DNA from: Nothopassalora personata
Taxonomy: Eukaryota; Ascomycota; Dothideomycetes; Mycosphaerellales; Mycosphaerellaceae
DNA: 64,000 bases
NCBI GenBank assembly: GCA_033816765.1
Contig: CM066297.1
Coordinates: 2,350,573 to 2,414,572, forward strand
Reading direction: 5' to 3'
The position numbers and the translations under genes are program-made. Each line of letters opens with the position of its first letter. The stretch's first letter is position 1. Below are positions 11,151 to 21,348 of the stretch, piece by piece. The notes below the pieces were generated by a model that had not been told where the DNA came from, did not search any database, and saw nothing but the letters and a program-made list of their open reading frames with translations.

Positions 11151-12724
11151 TTATGCCTCCAGCCGGCGCAGCGCTTCAGCCTCAGCTTGCGATGCCTTCG
11201 GTTCTCTTTCCTGGCACCAGCGCTGCACCTCTTTCTGGAGCTTGTCATACGAGTCGTAGACATTGTCCATCATTTCGTTGACAGTCTTGCCCTGTGCATC
11301 CCGCTCGTCCACAGCAATGCTCTCCCAGACTTCCCGCATCAGCTCCATAACAGCAAACAGCTGGTTAGGTAGCCATGTCACGATAGGGCTTCCACCCGTC
11401 GCAGTGGGATGGCTGCTTCGGCGGATGATGTATTCGCGGGCGAAGAGCCAGTGTCGCCATCTGAAGCTTCGCACGTGCTCAAGAAGATGCAAGTACTTGA
11501 CCTTCGTCTGGAGGTCTTTCTGGCAGTACTGCTTCACGCCGATCTGCTCTGCACGTTCGCGGACGTAAGCCAGGAACTCGCGGTGCGGTTTTGGTCGATA
11601 GTTTCGGAAGTCCTTAAGGATCTCTGTCAGTGGATTCTGTGGCATTGGGATCTGGAGGAGGTGGTCGAGTAGTGGTATGATGCTGTCGTTGGCACCAGAC
11701 TCGCCGCGGAAATATTGAGGTTTGTTGTCGTTGATGCCTTCGTAGACCACGCCATGTGGGAACATAGATTGGTTGGTGATCCCAAAGATGAATGTCCGGT
11801 AGCTGATGTAGTCTTTGGGCTTGCTGTGCGCCCACATCTTCTCCATAGACTCTTCAATATCGTGCATAGTGTTCAGGAGCACTGCCAAAGAGTCTGCCAC
11901 CTTGGCGCTGCCATCGTCCGCGGCGACGGCATCCATTGTCTTGACCGCACCCTCGATGAGGCCACCAGTGTGCCTTACGATGTCCACGTGGGTGAGGATA
12001 AAGCCAGCCTCCGATGAGTATGGATCAAGCCCACGCTCGAAGGCACGGATCAAGCGAAGGTTGTAGTACTCGTCATAGCCAACGTTCGGGTCTGCGAAGC
12101 GCCAATTGTAGAGAGCGTAACCAGCGGCGTACGCCATGAACGGAGGAATGTCGAGCCTGATGGCGGGTCAGTATAGTAAAGCAACCACTACGGGCAGTCA
12201 ACTTACATCTTGGCAGTCTTCCACAGTGGTCCTGCAAGGCAAGCAGGCAGCACTTCGCGGCCAAGACCATAGCCCTCTAGTCCTTTGCTCCACCGCTCCC
12301 AGCAAGGCTCGAGCAGATAAGCTGATGAAAGGAAAGAGTAGTCGCGGAAAGCGGCAGTCACCGCAACCAGATCGGGCTGCCCATCGGCGGTAACGAGGTT
12401 GTCAAGCTCGTTGGTGAGGTCTGGCAGCAATTTCTTCTCGTCGATGGCGGCACCGAGCTCGTACCTTGCCAAGAGACCTGGTTGACCATCTTCCTTCACA
12501 ATGGGCATCTCGTCAGCCAGTTCGAGAAGTGGCTTGAACGCAGCAGGAAGGTCGGTCGTTGGTGTCTGTAGTGGCATGAAACCATTCGATGCTGTGATGG
12601 TGAATGGATCCAGTGACGAGGGTAGCACAGCAGGTTCGGCATCGATGTGAGGGAAGACAGCCTTGGTGTCGGTCTGTCCGGGCTCTTCATCACGTCCAAG
12701 GCTACTGCTGAGGAAAGGTGACAT
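11151..12724 (-). CDS. BNA2: Indoleamine 2,3-dioxygenase
   Basis: Two exons on the minus strand: 12724-12207 and 12156-11151, with a 50-nt intron (GTAAGT...ATCAG) that joins KTAKM to LDIPPFMAYAAGYALYNW, giving 507 residues. The enzyme opens the pyrrole ring of tryptophan to N-formylkynurenine with a heme cofactor, the first step of de novo NAD synthesis. The IDO signature RGESGANDSIIP and the heme-ligand segment RWRHWLFAREYI, followed by HPTATGGSP and WLPNQL, are all present. The start is ATG 12724 (MSPFLSSSLGRDEE). The N-terminal 35 residues are poorly conserved. Two CGG/CCG palindromes lie 157-255 bp upstream. Confidence 0.95.
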
Positions 12725-12880
12725 CCTGAACAAGTGTTGCGGAGAGGGGAAGGTACGAGAAGCTTGGCACGAGTCACGTGCAAGAAAGAATGCTGCTCAG
12801 GAGAATGATGGGGAGCGATGTTGTGTGAGGAAAAGAAAGAAAGCTGATTCTGGGGGAACGAGCGATGATATATCTCTGTG

Positions 12881-12978
12881 GCCGGAATATATACCGGCCT
12901 CTTGAGCCCGAATTCCACCATATCATGAGGTGTCCTGAGAGGCGTGCGATTATTGGCCTGGCCGGAACAGTACCGGCC
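12881..12978. promoter_or_regulatory. Paired CGG-N-CCG palindromes upstream of the dioxygenase gene
   Basis: GCCGG-AATATATA-CCGGC (12881-12898) and GGCCGG-AACAGTA-CCGGCC (12960-12978) share both arms and part of the spacer, and both are followed by CTCT. Inverted CGG triplets with a 7-8 nt gap are the kind of site bound by Zn(II)2Cys6 regulators. Position, about 157-255 bp before the dioxygenase ATG, suggests a promoter role; this is inference. Confidence 0.45.
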
Positions 12979-13476
12979 TCTGCGCGGGGACAGCAACAGC
13001 ATTGAGTTGAGCACCTGGTAATGGGAGTAGGGAGGAGCCGTGATCGTTGATACAGTCGTTCGTACTTGATATGGAAAGGACAATCGAAGGTGGACAAAGG
13101 AGTGCCAGGAGGCGTGGTATAGGAGGCGGCGGAAGCGGAGCGATCGGAGGTGCAATATCGGTCCAGGCGCAGATGTATGGGAGAGATATTCATGAAGTCG
13201 GACGGCGCTTCCACGTATCGATAAGGTTCCTTGATGCTCATATTACGTGGCCGTTTTCCCAAAACGCGCTCATTGTGCCAATTGATGATATAGGCAGGGT
13301 CACGTGATGTCGCCGCCGGGGGCAAGGACTTGATGTTGCATCAAAGAGGCATGGTCGTGCACTGGCCGTCCGTTCTGCAAGACGGTATGACGACGCAATC
13401 AAGAGGTCGGCATGGCGTGCACATGTTCGTCACACTGCTCGTACTGCGCAGGTAAACGATGAGTGTCGATGCTGAA

Positions 13477-13930
13477 GGAACGACAGCAAACACTTCCGGA
13501 TGCAGTGTCATGCGTTCCCCGTACAATCGAAGACCGTGGCCAGAGTATGGGCTGGTTAAGTGGCATTCTCTTGCTTCAGGTTACGTCGAACCTCGCACAC
13601 GATTTCTCCAGACGTCGTTGAGGCTCGTGGCGTTATTGAAGCAGAGCACACCAATGCCAGACTTTGGAGGGAGCGTTGCGAGTACGGCATTATGATCGAG
13701 ATGCAAGCGAACACTTCCGGACGCTGCACCAAATGATGTCGTAATCAAGACACACTTGCTAGCCAACACTTCCGGAGGCTGCCGCGAACATCCAGTTCTA
13801 GCGATTGTGCTCAAGGGCATGTCATGCTGCTAAACACTTCCGGATAGCAGCCCAATTTCCTTCTGATGTTGATGATACGATGGCACACCTGCTGGCTGGC
13901 GAACTCTTCCGGACGCCAACGAGCAGAGGT
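13477..13930 (+). ncRNA. Array of five hairpins with a shared 12-nt loop (candidate structured RNA)
   Basis: The sequence AACACTTCCGGA occurs at 13489-13500, 13710-13721, 13765-13776 and 13833-13844, with a one-base variant (AACTCTTCCGGA) at 13902-13913. Each copy is flanked by arms that pair, and the arms differ in sequence: ACAGCA/TGCAGT plus GGAACG/CGTTCC; TGCAAGCG/CGCTGCA (one bulge); GCTAGCC/GGCTGC (one bulge); GCTGCTA/TAGCAGC; and TGGCG/CGCCA above CTGCT/AGCAG. Constant loops on varied but complementary stems point to RNA structure. The strand is a guess. No protein frame spans the array. No known RNA family is recognised. Confidence 0.55.
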
Positions 13931-14417
13931 CGCGTCGTGGATGCTGATAGCACGTAACAACTCTCTTTGGTCTATGCTAATGCTCTGTTGTCGAGACGGC
14001 TGTTGTCAGATTCCTGCCTCTTACAGTCCATCAACCAGGCAGATCGAGGTCATTGGCTTATATGTTCGTGCTGTGCGCCCATGGGGGTGTGTTCGTCTGC
14101 AGTTCTGCGCGACTTTGCCGTGCTGTTTCGACGGGAGGGTTCGCGGCTTGAGGCGGCGTGCTGTCGCGCGGACACGCCATCTCACTAAGTCGACGACCTC
14201 GTCTGCCCTGACAGTCGGTGTCGTGTCGGGCTCGGCGGTGTTGACGATGCTGGTCGACTTGCCATTGCCATGGCGGTGGTGAGGGAAAGAAGAAGACACG
14301 CTCGGCAGCCGAGGTCCACGAAACATGCCAAGGCCGCGTCACGAGCAGCATCCTGAAAACAACTCTACATTGCTCTCCTCCCTCAAAGACTAGTGAAGGA
14401 GGCATTAATGAGCGAAG
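13931..14417. other. Intergenic region after the hairpin array
   Basis: No gene recognised. A plus frame ends at 14282 and a minus frame runs to 14405, but neither has motifs or splice support. If the hairpin array belongs to a longer transcript, this stretch may be part of it. Confidence 0.35.
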
Positions 14418-14453
14418 AACAGCAGGACGCTAAGTAACAACAGGACGCTAAGT
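14418..14453. repeat. 18-bp tandem duplication
   Basis: Two adjacent 18-bp units, 14418-14435 and 14436-14453, differ at one base and share CAGGACGCTAAGT. It lies just upstream of the SH3-domain gene. Confidence 0.85.
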
Positions 14454-14486
14454 GTGAAAGGGTGCTTTATATCTCACCTCTATGGT

Positions 14487-15360
14487 ATGAGAAGCAGACG
14501 AAGCTACCAAGGGGATCGCCCTCGTGCCGTGCATAGACATTCGAGGCTGACACGCTTCTGCACGACGAATCAGCGGCGCTTCAAGTATGCAAGTCGATCT
14601 TGTGCTCGTCGCTTATGGCTACTGCGCGGAATGCATCGTATTGCTTGTTTTGATCTATTTCACTTCCAGAAAGCACTTTTAGGCACTCAAGCTGGCGACC
14701 TCCTCAACCACAGCCGGCTCTTGCTCAGCGTACATTCATTCACAGGGCGAAGCGCGGATGAGCTCAGTCTTGAGAAGGGCGACCGAGTCGAGCTCATAGC
14801 ACGGTCAGTAACTCGATGACACCAGAAGGAGTCGAGGATGTGACAAGATGGCAGAGACGATGATTACAGCGACGGATGGTTCCTGGGACGCCACCTTAAG
14901 AATGGCACGACTGGACTCTTTCCTGAAAGTGAGTTGTTGGAAAGAGTGTCTTCAAGGTGCTGACCAACATGCGCTTAGTCTACACTGTGCCGACTCCAGC
15001 AACGCCACATTCGACCGACCCATACATTGGGTACAACAACACGCCGCAACGAACAATTCAGTTAGCACAGAGCAACTTGAACCATGTTACGAGCAACGAC
15101 ACGCGACAACCACCCAATCAGATACCAAAGAGCAACTTGAACTACGTTATGAGCAATGACACACGTTCTGGCGCTCCTAACGGCCAAGACAAGGCTACCA
15201 GCCTGCGTCAAGAGACTGGTTGTGGAGACCTAAGGCCGTCCAACCAGAACGGAAGATGGACACTACAGCATCCCAATACCCCACTATGGACCTATTGACC
15301 CAAGAACTTGATGAGTTACGCACCGCCTGGGAAGCAGGCATGGAGCCGCCTCGTTTGTAG
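14487..15360 (+). CDS. SH3-domain protein, resembling the SH3 of Boi-type polarity proteins
   Basis: Three exons are clear: up to 14803, 14855-14928 and from 14979, with 50-51 nt introns. Splicing gives a complete SH3 domain: LLLSVHSF, then ADELSLEKGDRVELI, then DDDYSDGWFLGRH and TGLFPE. Position and wording resemble the N-terminal SH3 of fungal Boi1/Boi2, but no SAM or PH domain follows. After the SH3 come two copies of a SNLNxVxSNDTR repeat. Reading then moves from the frame that stops at 15298 to another that ends in MDLLTQELDELRTAWEAG with TAG at 15358-15360. An intron between about 15140 and 15260, or a frameshift, must explain this. The start (ATG 14487) is uncertain. Confidence 0.55.
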
Positions 15361-15387
15361 ATACGCAGTAAAGCTTCGTCAACTTCC

Positions 15388-15816
15388 GTGGACAAAACTA
15401 GTGCAGTTTACTTCGGCGCGGGATATCATGCCCTTGTCGCAAACGCTGACCAGGCTTCGACAGATAACAAGGCCGAAGCTTACATAGATCCAATCAGCTC
15501 ATCGAGTGCCGACATTCAGAGTATTGAAACATGCCGACACGCAGTCGAGGCCCTAAACGACTTTCTTGGCGACATCAAGCGTCGTGCCATTGACCCAGAC
15601 AACTACTACGAGGTCGGCCACAGACTCGGCCAGGGCGACTCTCTCCCTCTTCCAGTAGGCGGTGTACACAACGCAAGGAACCAACGCAGTGAAGGATATG
15701 AAGGTGACAGTGCGCAGGATAGCCCTACCATATCCATGACCGAGAGCACGGCGGATACTTTGCCTGGAGATAGAGTCGCTGGAGTAGGTGCATTTCATGA
15801 CAGAAGTCAAGTTTGA
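15388..15816 (+). CDS. Hypothetical ORF downstream of the SH3 gene
   Basis: Open frame whose central part reads like protein (ISSSSADIQSIETCRHAVEA, then LNDFLGDIKRRAIDPDNYYE) and ends in an acidic Ser/Thr-rich tail with TGA at 15814-15816. No family recognised. It may be a further exon of the SH3-domain gene, whose last recognised codon is only 28 nt upstream, or a separate small gene. Confidence 0.3.
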   Translation: MDKTSAVYFGAGYHALVANADQASTDNKAEAYIDPISSSSADIQSIETCRHAVEALNDFLGDIKRRAIDPDNYYEVGHRLGQGDSLPLPVGGVHNARNQRSEGYEGDSAQDSPTISMTESTADTLPGDRVAGVGAFHDRSQV

Positions 15817-16389
15817 TTGGCACAATACGCAATCCCGCCGTGGAAGTGCATTCACGAGTGCTGTACAGTCAGTACCTTTGGGCACTCACGACAAAAAGAG
15901 GTAGTCGCCCACGTCTGGTTCCATGTCTCTCGTGGTTGCTGAAATGGTTACACAACAGCATAGCAATTACTTGCGAACAGCAGCGAGGTGTGCGCTCTGC
16001 CAGGAATACGCTTACAGGGAGGAAGATGTTCAGTACACTTCACGAGTGTCGACAGCTGCTGAGTCTGTCGGGGATACGGTGGCCTTCTTCGTAAAGAGCT
16101 CTGGGACACAGCTCTTTCGTCTGCGCGGACGATTCTCGGTGCTGGTTGACATGCAACCCTAACTCGTGTATGGAGTTCGCAGCTTCGCCTACGCAGCATG
16201 CTATGCAGATATACAGGCCACAATGCGGGTCCCGCATCGGCCATAGTGTGGACGCGAGGCACACAGCATGGCATGTGCGCATCGAGGGACAGCCGTGACT
16301 CAGCATGCTGCAGAAACCTCTTGACTGCTTGGGAATTCTGCATTGACGACGTCCTGCTCCTGCCTTCGAGAACTCGCCTGAATCGCAAA
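15817..16389. other. Intergenic region, no gene supported
   Basis: A plus frame at 15923-16162 contains RCALCQEYAYREEDV and is open for 79 codons, but it has no splice support and I recognise no family. The interval should include the promoter of the P450 locus. Confidence 0.35.
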
Positions 16390-18199
16390 ATGGAAACCAA
16401 ACTCCCTATACCCTGGGGCACTGTTCTCATATTCCTGCTCTATCGAGTGGGGATCATAGTGTATAGGCTATACTTCCATCCACTTTCCAAATTCCCCGGT
16501 CCAAAGCTAACAGCTGCGACATACCTGGTCTCAGCTTACTACGAATTATTCCATGAAGGGGGTGGCCAGTTTCAACAAGCTTATCGTCGGTGGCATGACC
16601 AGTACGTACAAGGGCAGCATGTCCTTCATAACATAGCTTAGCCAAAACCAGGTACGGCCCTATCATCAGGATCGGCCCAGACCAGCTGCATATCCGAGAC
16701 TCAGCATACTACGACACGATCTTCTCGTCCACCCGTCCTGCTCACAAGATCAAGAACTTTGGTGTACGCCTCAATAATGAGGTGAGTGTGAAGGGCAGAA
16801 AGCATTGTCTTCAAAGATACCTCTAAATACCTTGCTCAAAGCAAATCGCTGGAGCAGTTCCATATAGTGCTCCAGTATAGCTAACACGATCTTACTTGTC
16901 CAGCTAGCAGCCTTCGGTGCAGAGGATCCTGCTACACACCGCACAAGACGCCCGGGCCTGAACTTGTTCTTCTCCCGCAGGAAGGTTGCGGAACATGGAC
17001 CGAAAATTCAAGCACTGATGAATCAGCTTCTTCAACGTATACACGAAGAATATGCTCAGACCGGACAGGTCCTGAATATTAGCAAAATGTGGGAGTGTTT
17101 CGCTTCGGACAACATCGTGAACTTCGCTTTCGGCCAAAAGAGCACTTTCATCCAGACCCCAGGGTTCAAGTCGACCATCAATGAGGCGATGTTCAATATC
17201 ACCGAGCAACTTCATTGGTTTTGGCATGTACCATGGCTTCTGACTGTCACTCAGGCTTTGCCGACAGCATTCGTGGAGTGGATGTCACCCTCGGCCGGAG
17301 CTATGCTATCGTTCTGGCAGGTGCGATGATCTAGGCGCAAATCCGACAAAACGACACTGACCTGAAATATAGGAGCAAGACGATCAAATCGCCAAGGTCC
17401 TTGCAGCCCATGGCAAAGGCGAGAAGCTGGGCGACAACATGTTCGCCGCTCTGCTAGAACAAGATCCGCAGCGCCACGACATAACGCAAGGACGGCTTGA
17501 AAGCGAAGCGAAGTCTGTTGTCGGAGCAGGAGGCGAGACTGTCGCTCGCGCACTCTCGGTCGCTACCTTTCACATCTTGAATCAGCCGAAAGTCAGGGCA
17601 CGCCTCATAGCTGAACTGCACGAATCCATCCCCGACCGAAGCAACATGCCGACTTCGTAAGTTCCCCTCCAAATCGCAATCTTCCCACCTTAACGAAATC
17701 CCAGGACGCACTCTCCCACCTCCCCTTCCTAACCGCCTGCATTCAAGAATCCCTACGCCTGACCTACGGCGTAACCGAACGGCGCGCCCGCGCCTTCTCC
17801 TCCTCTCTCACCTACGGCCACTGGACCATCACCCCTGGGACTTTTGTCAGCATGGACACCTGGGACATCGCCCACGACGAAAGCATCTTCCCTGATTCGC
17901 AATCTTTCATCCCTGACCGCTGGCTCGATAATCCGAAGGCTCCCGACGGGAGGGCGCTGAGCAGCTATATGGTTTCGTTCGGGAAGGGGACAAGGAAGTT
18001 TGTGGGGTTGCAGCTGGCTTATGCGGAGATGTATATTGGTCTGGCGAATGTTTTTCGGGCAGAGTTGGGGAGCAGGGTGAGGTTGTGGGAGACGGATAAG
18101 AGTGATGTGGCGATGGCGAGGTGTTGTGTTGTGCCTCGGGCGAAGAAGGGGAGTTTGGGGGTTAGGGTTGTGTTTGGGGAGAGGTCTAAGGGCGAGTGA
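16390..18199 (+). pseudogene. Cytochrome P450 (trichodiene-oxygenase-like), probably inactive
   Basis: Exons 16390-16601, 16652-16781, 16904-17320, 17373-17656 and 17705-18199. The first three introns restore the frame (50, 122 and 52 nt). The protein has an N-terminal membrane anchor, the LSKFPGPKL hinge, the FFSRRKV helix C region, the I-helix AGGET and the K-helix ESLR. Two defects stand out. The heme motif reads FGKGTRKFVG, so the cysteine that ligates iron is phenylalanine (TTT). The last intron, with a good donor, branch site and CCCAG acceptor, joins exons one nucleotide out of frame. Without the thiolate a normal P450 cannot work. An assembly error could explain one defect but hardly both. 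Confidence 0.8.
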
Positions 18200-18896
18200 A
18201 AGCGTAGTGATGGACTGTTGGGGGAGGTGAATGGTCGGTGTACCTCTTGCCTTCACAGAGATGTCGAATGAGGTGGCAAAGAACGATGACTCTGGTCTAG
18301 ATGGCATCGACGCTCCTCGAGAACGAAGTCACGAGGCGTTCTATCGTCGACTTGGAGAAGATTGCATGTAGTACAGTCTTCTTATTACAACTCCGCCGGG
18401 CCATATCGATGTGACATCTGCAAGCTGCATATATATCTTCCAACAATTGTCGATGAGTATGCGAAGGAGACTTGCAGTCGAAATGTCGGCTGTGCCTGAT
18501 ACGTTCAACATGTGCGTCTTCCTCACCAACTACTTCGACAGAATCCATGTAATACTAACTTCAAGGACGCAGATACAGCACTCAATCGAGAAGCGAGTAC
18601 AGTTTTGCTCCAACCGTTATGAGCTTTGTGGAAACCGGATTCACATGCCGAAAGCAGTCATAATTTCCATAGGAGCGCCTCGACATGCCCGCCCTGCCAT
18701 GGACTTCTAGCGATGACGGTGCATCTACTTCGCGATACATCACGTCATTCTTCCACAGGAACGGCACTTCTCTGCAGAAATGCATCGATATGTACTCCCG
18801 ATGCAAGCACGGCAGAGCGTACCGACGAGAGTCTGATATCACGGCTACAGCCGCAGGACCCATGTGGAGAGAGCTCTGCACTGCGCCTGACCGGAA
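18200..18896. other. Intergenic region, no gene supported
   Basis: A plus frame 18685-18921 (MPALPWTSSDDGASTSRYIT and so on) could be an upstream exon of the remnant that follows, but no junction could be established. Nothing else recognised. Confidence 0.3.
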
Positions 18897-19304
18897 ATGG
18901 CTTTGCGCGACTCCATCGTGAGCTTGTGGTCTGACTGCAAGGTTGCTTCCGCGATCGAGCTCCCAGAAGAGCAAGCGCTTCTGAAGAAATGGCGCAAATT
19001 GTGGGAGTACAAATAGGCCTCGTGTTTCGCTCTCAATGATGTTGTGACCTCGATCAGAAACCCCCCCTCACTGGCCCAGAGCGCAGAGACATGCTTGAAG
19101 CTGAGCTCGAATCCGGTGTCCTAAAAGCGACCAGCAGTCTCTTGGCCGGTATTGCATATGGCTTCCAGTACTTTCAGCGAGGCGTAATGCATTATTTGGA
19201 TTTTCTTGAGACGGGTGAGTTGTCCGCCACAACCATTTGACCTCGCCGCTTGCTAACCATCTGGAAGCGGAATGGTAGACCGTTTTGCGGAAAGGGTGTA
19301 TTAG
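18897..19304 (+). pseudogene. Remnant of an unknown gene
   Basis: Coding-like blocks follow one another. From ATG 18897 the frame reads MALRDSIVSLWSDC to LLKKWRKLWEYK. A second block, 19058-19214, reads ERRDMLEAELESG, LLAGIAYGFQYFQRG and HYLDFLET. A good intron (19215-19278, GTGAGT, GCTAAC, GGTAG) leads to DRFAERVY and TAG 19302-19304. The first two blocks join in frame, through an intron with donor GTACAA, only if the C7 run at 19061-19067 had one more base. A homopolymer indel, real or from sequencing, is the simplest explanation. No family recognised. Confidence 0.35.
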
Positions 19305-19552
19305 CCGGCGTGCAGGCTGAGGTTCCAAATGTCCTGACGGCGGCATCGAGGACGAGATGCTTCCAGTCCAATTTCGAGCAACGACCATCGAAGCAGCATT
19401 CCGTGTCTAGCGTTTGAGCGTGCGAGAAGTTTGGTTTGCGAGTTGAAAACGGCTGGTAGCGGAATGGGGTATCTCAGGGAGCGTCTTTGAACAGCGGCGG
19501 GAGGTAATGCAAGAGCGACACTAGGAAGGATCATCGGTCGGTCCGGCCGCTC

Positions 19553-20889
19553 TCAGGATTGGATATAGTCGGTCTCCCCCTCAATGAGCTTTGGAAAGTT
19601 GACTCTCGTCGACAAGACGATATTTGGCGTCTGAGAAACTGTATTGTAGTCTTCATGATGTTGGTCAATATTGCTGAAAGTTGCCACGTTGCCCACTGGT
19701 TTGTGCTGTGCAAAGAGCGCTGGCTGGGCACCAAGACAAATCCTCGTTCGTCGACCCTCGGAACCGTGACACATGGAGCGCAGCATCATGTCGAAAGGCC
19801 CAGTGATCTTCCAGACGCCTTGCTCATACAGAATGCGCCGGGCCATGGGGAGAGTAAGGGCGTAGGCGACAGTGCAGGTGCCCTGCCATGCGCGCGAGAC
19901 TACGCGAGTATGTGGTGGATATGCGAGAATGCCCTCACCGCCGAATTCCTTGTTGACATGGTCTGGCACAGTTTCATCGTCGCTCAAGACTACGCGCCCA
20001 AGGGGAGCTTTCATGTCGCGGGCTGCAGGGAAGTCAGAGCCGCAGTGACCCAGCCACAGCGCGTCCCAGCGTCCCAGATCCCCAAAAGGCGAGGAGACAG
20101 GTCTCTCAATTCCATGTTCCGATGTCAGGTTGAACTCCTCGGGTTCCTGACCAGGCGCGGGCGTAGGGTAGCTAGGGTCCAGAAATTGATCATTGGTGTC
20201 GATTAGTGGCTGCACCAGCAATCTCGATGCTCTTGCGAATGTGTGCATCTGTGTCTTGATCCGAAGATCCCAGTCGGCGTCATCTTCTAGGATCAGGGCG
20301 GAGCTAGTATTTTCCTCGACCATTCTGTGCAGGTCAGATATTAGACATGATGGAGGTATCTGCGTAGATGAATACCTTCGAATAACGTTCATGTGAGCGC
20401 GCCAGCTTTTCAAACTACCGAGAGCAAGGTCCGAATCATTGCCCCAGGGCGGGAACGCTCTCGGGTCTACCTCAGTCACGCCGTCCACAAAGTCAACTTG
20501 CAAATCGGTGAAGTGCGCGGCGAGTGATATGGCATCTCTGTGATCAGTCCTGAGTGGCAGGTTCACCACGAAGATCTTCTCGAACTATTTCATCATGTCA
20601 GTGCCATGTCGTTGCCTCGAATATGTCTTCATTGACTCACTCCCAACGTAGCATTGAGTACATCATCTAGCAGATCGTCCCCGACGCGTGGGCCGTTGAC
20701 CTCTTCCCGAGAGTCTGCGCGGCCGGGGAATGCTGGTAGGTCTGCTCTGAGGCTCGGGTATGTGAAAGTCAAGATGGCAAGGAGTAGGATGGTGGCAACT
20801 AGGATCATCTTCATCGTGCCTTGCGCTTGTGTTGGTGTGAGGTGCAGTCGAAGTGAAGTCATCGCGACGTGGGCCGGATTACCATTCAT
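19553..20889 (-). CDS. Glycosyltransferase family 25-like type II membrane protein
   Basis: Three exons on the minus strand: 20889-20641, 20584-20376 and 20324-19553, for 409 residues. The second intron (20375-20325) is 51 nt, so it reads through without a stop, but removing it restores HMNVIRRMVEENTSSALILE, the usual GT25 sequence. A single hydrophobic segment (MILVATILLLAILTFTY) near the N-terminus fits a Golgi or ER signal anchor. The catalytic region has FEKIFVVNLPLRTDHRD at the start of the domain and the acidic EDDADWD motif. GT25 enzymes transfer sugars in LPS, collagen or cell-wall-type substrates; the fungal acceptor is unknown. Alternative starts are ATG 20862 and 20814. It is the last intact gene before the repeat block. 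Confidence 0.88.
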
Positions 20890-21049
20890 CTCCTCTCTCG
20901 GGCGGATGTGTGGACAATGTGGCTTGCGTCGCTAGCGGCAAGCAATATAATGTCCTAGCCTCATTATTAGCTGCCGCGACCGGTGATTGCGGCATTGCGG
21001 AGGATGCTAATTTTAGTGGGCGCACCGCTAGAGCGACATCCTTAGCAGT

Positions 21050-21322
21050 GCCGCACCTCCTTTCGAAAATGAAGCCTCTACAAGGTGTAGCTACTGTTCT
21101 TTGAAATAAGGCTGTATAAGTGTATAGTTACTAGGCCTCGAAATAAGGCTATATTAAGGTGTTACTACTGCTGTATCTATTGCCCTAATATATCACTTAA
21201 TCTACTACTTAGAGTCCTTATTCTTACTAATATTAACCGTACTATTACTACTACAATCTTACTATCTATTCGCGGTATTAATATAGGAGTACTCTAAGGT
21301 AGTAGAGCTATTAATAGACTAC
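21050..21322. other. Edge of the repeat block, RIP-mutated DNA of unknown origin
   Basis: Over some tens of bases near 21,060 the sequence changes from ordinary gene DNA to DNA rich in TAG, CTA and TAA and poor in CA/TG. No LTR match was found for this stretch; it may be the end of an older element. Confidence 0.5.
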
Positions 21323-21348
21323 TTATAAGGGTAGCCTATAGCTAACTC
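21323..21348 (+). repeat. Fragment of a D-family LTR (element D3), cut by the B' insertion
   Basis: These 26 bases match the first 26 bases of the D2 LTR at 41465, allowing CG-to-TA-type changes, and are then interrupted by the B' LTR. The rest of D3 would lie beyond the window. Confidence 0.6.

Noticed and set aside
12774..13325. Long minus-strand ORF of 183 codons upstream of the dioxygenase
   Set aside because: No motifs or splice support, and unusual composition; it overlaps the probable promoter. Another overlapping frame is equally long.
13320..13350. Sixth member of the hairpin array (TTGATG-TTG-CATCAA)
   Set aside because: It forms a stem, but its loop is three bases and shares nothing with the AACACTTCCGGA loop.
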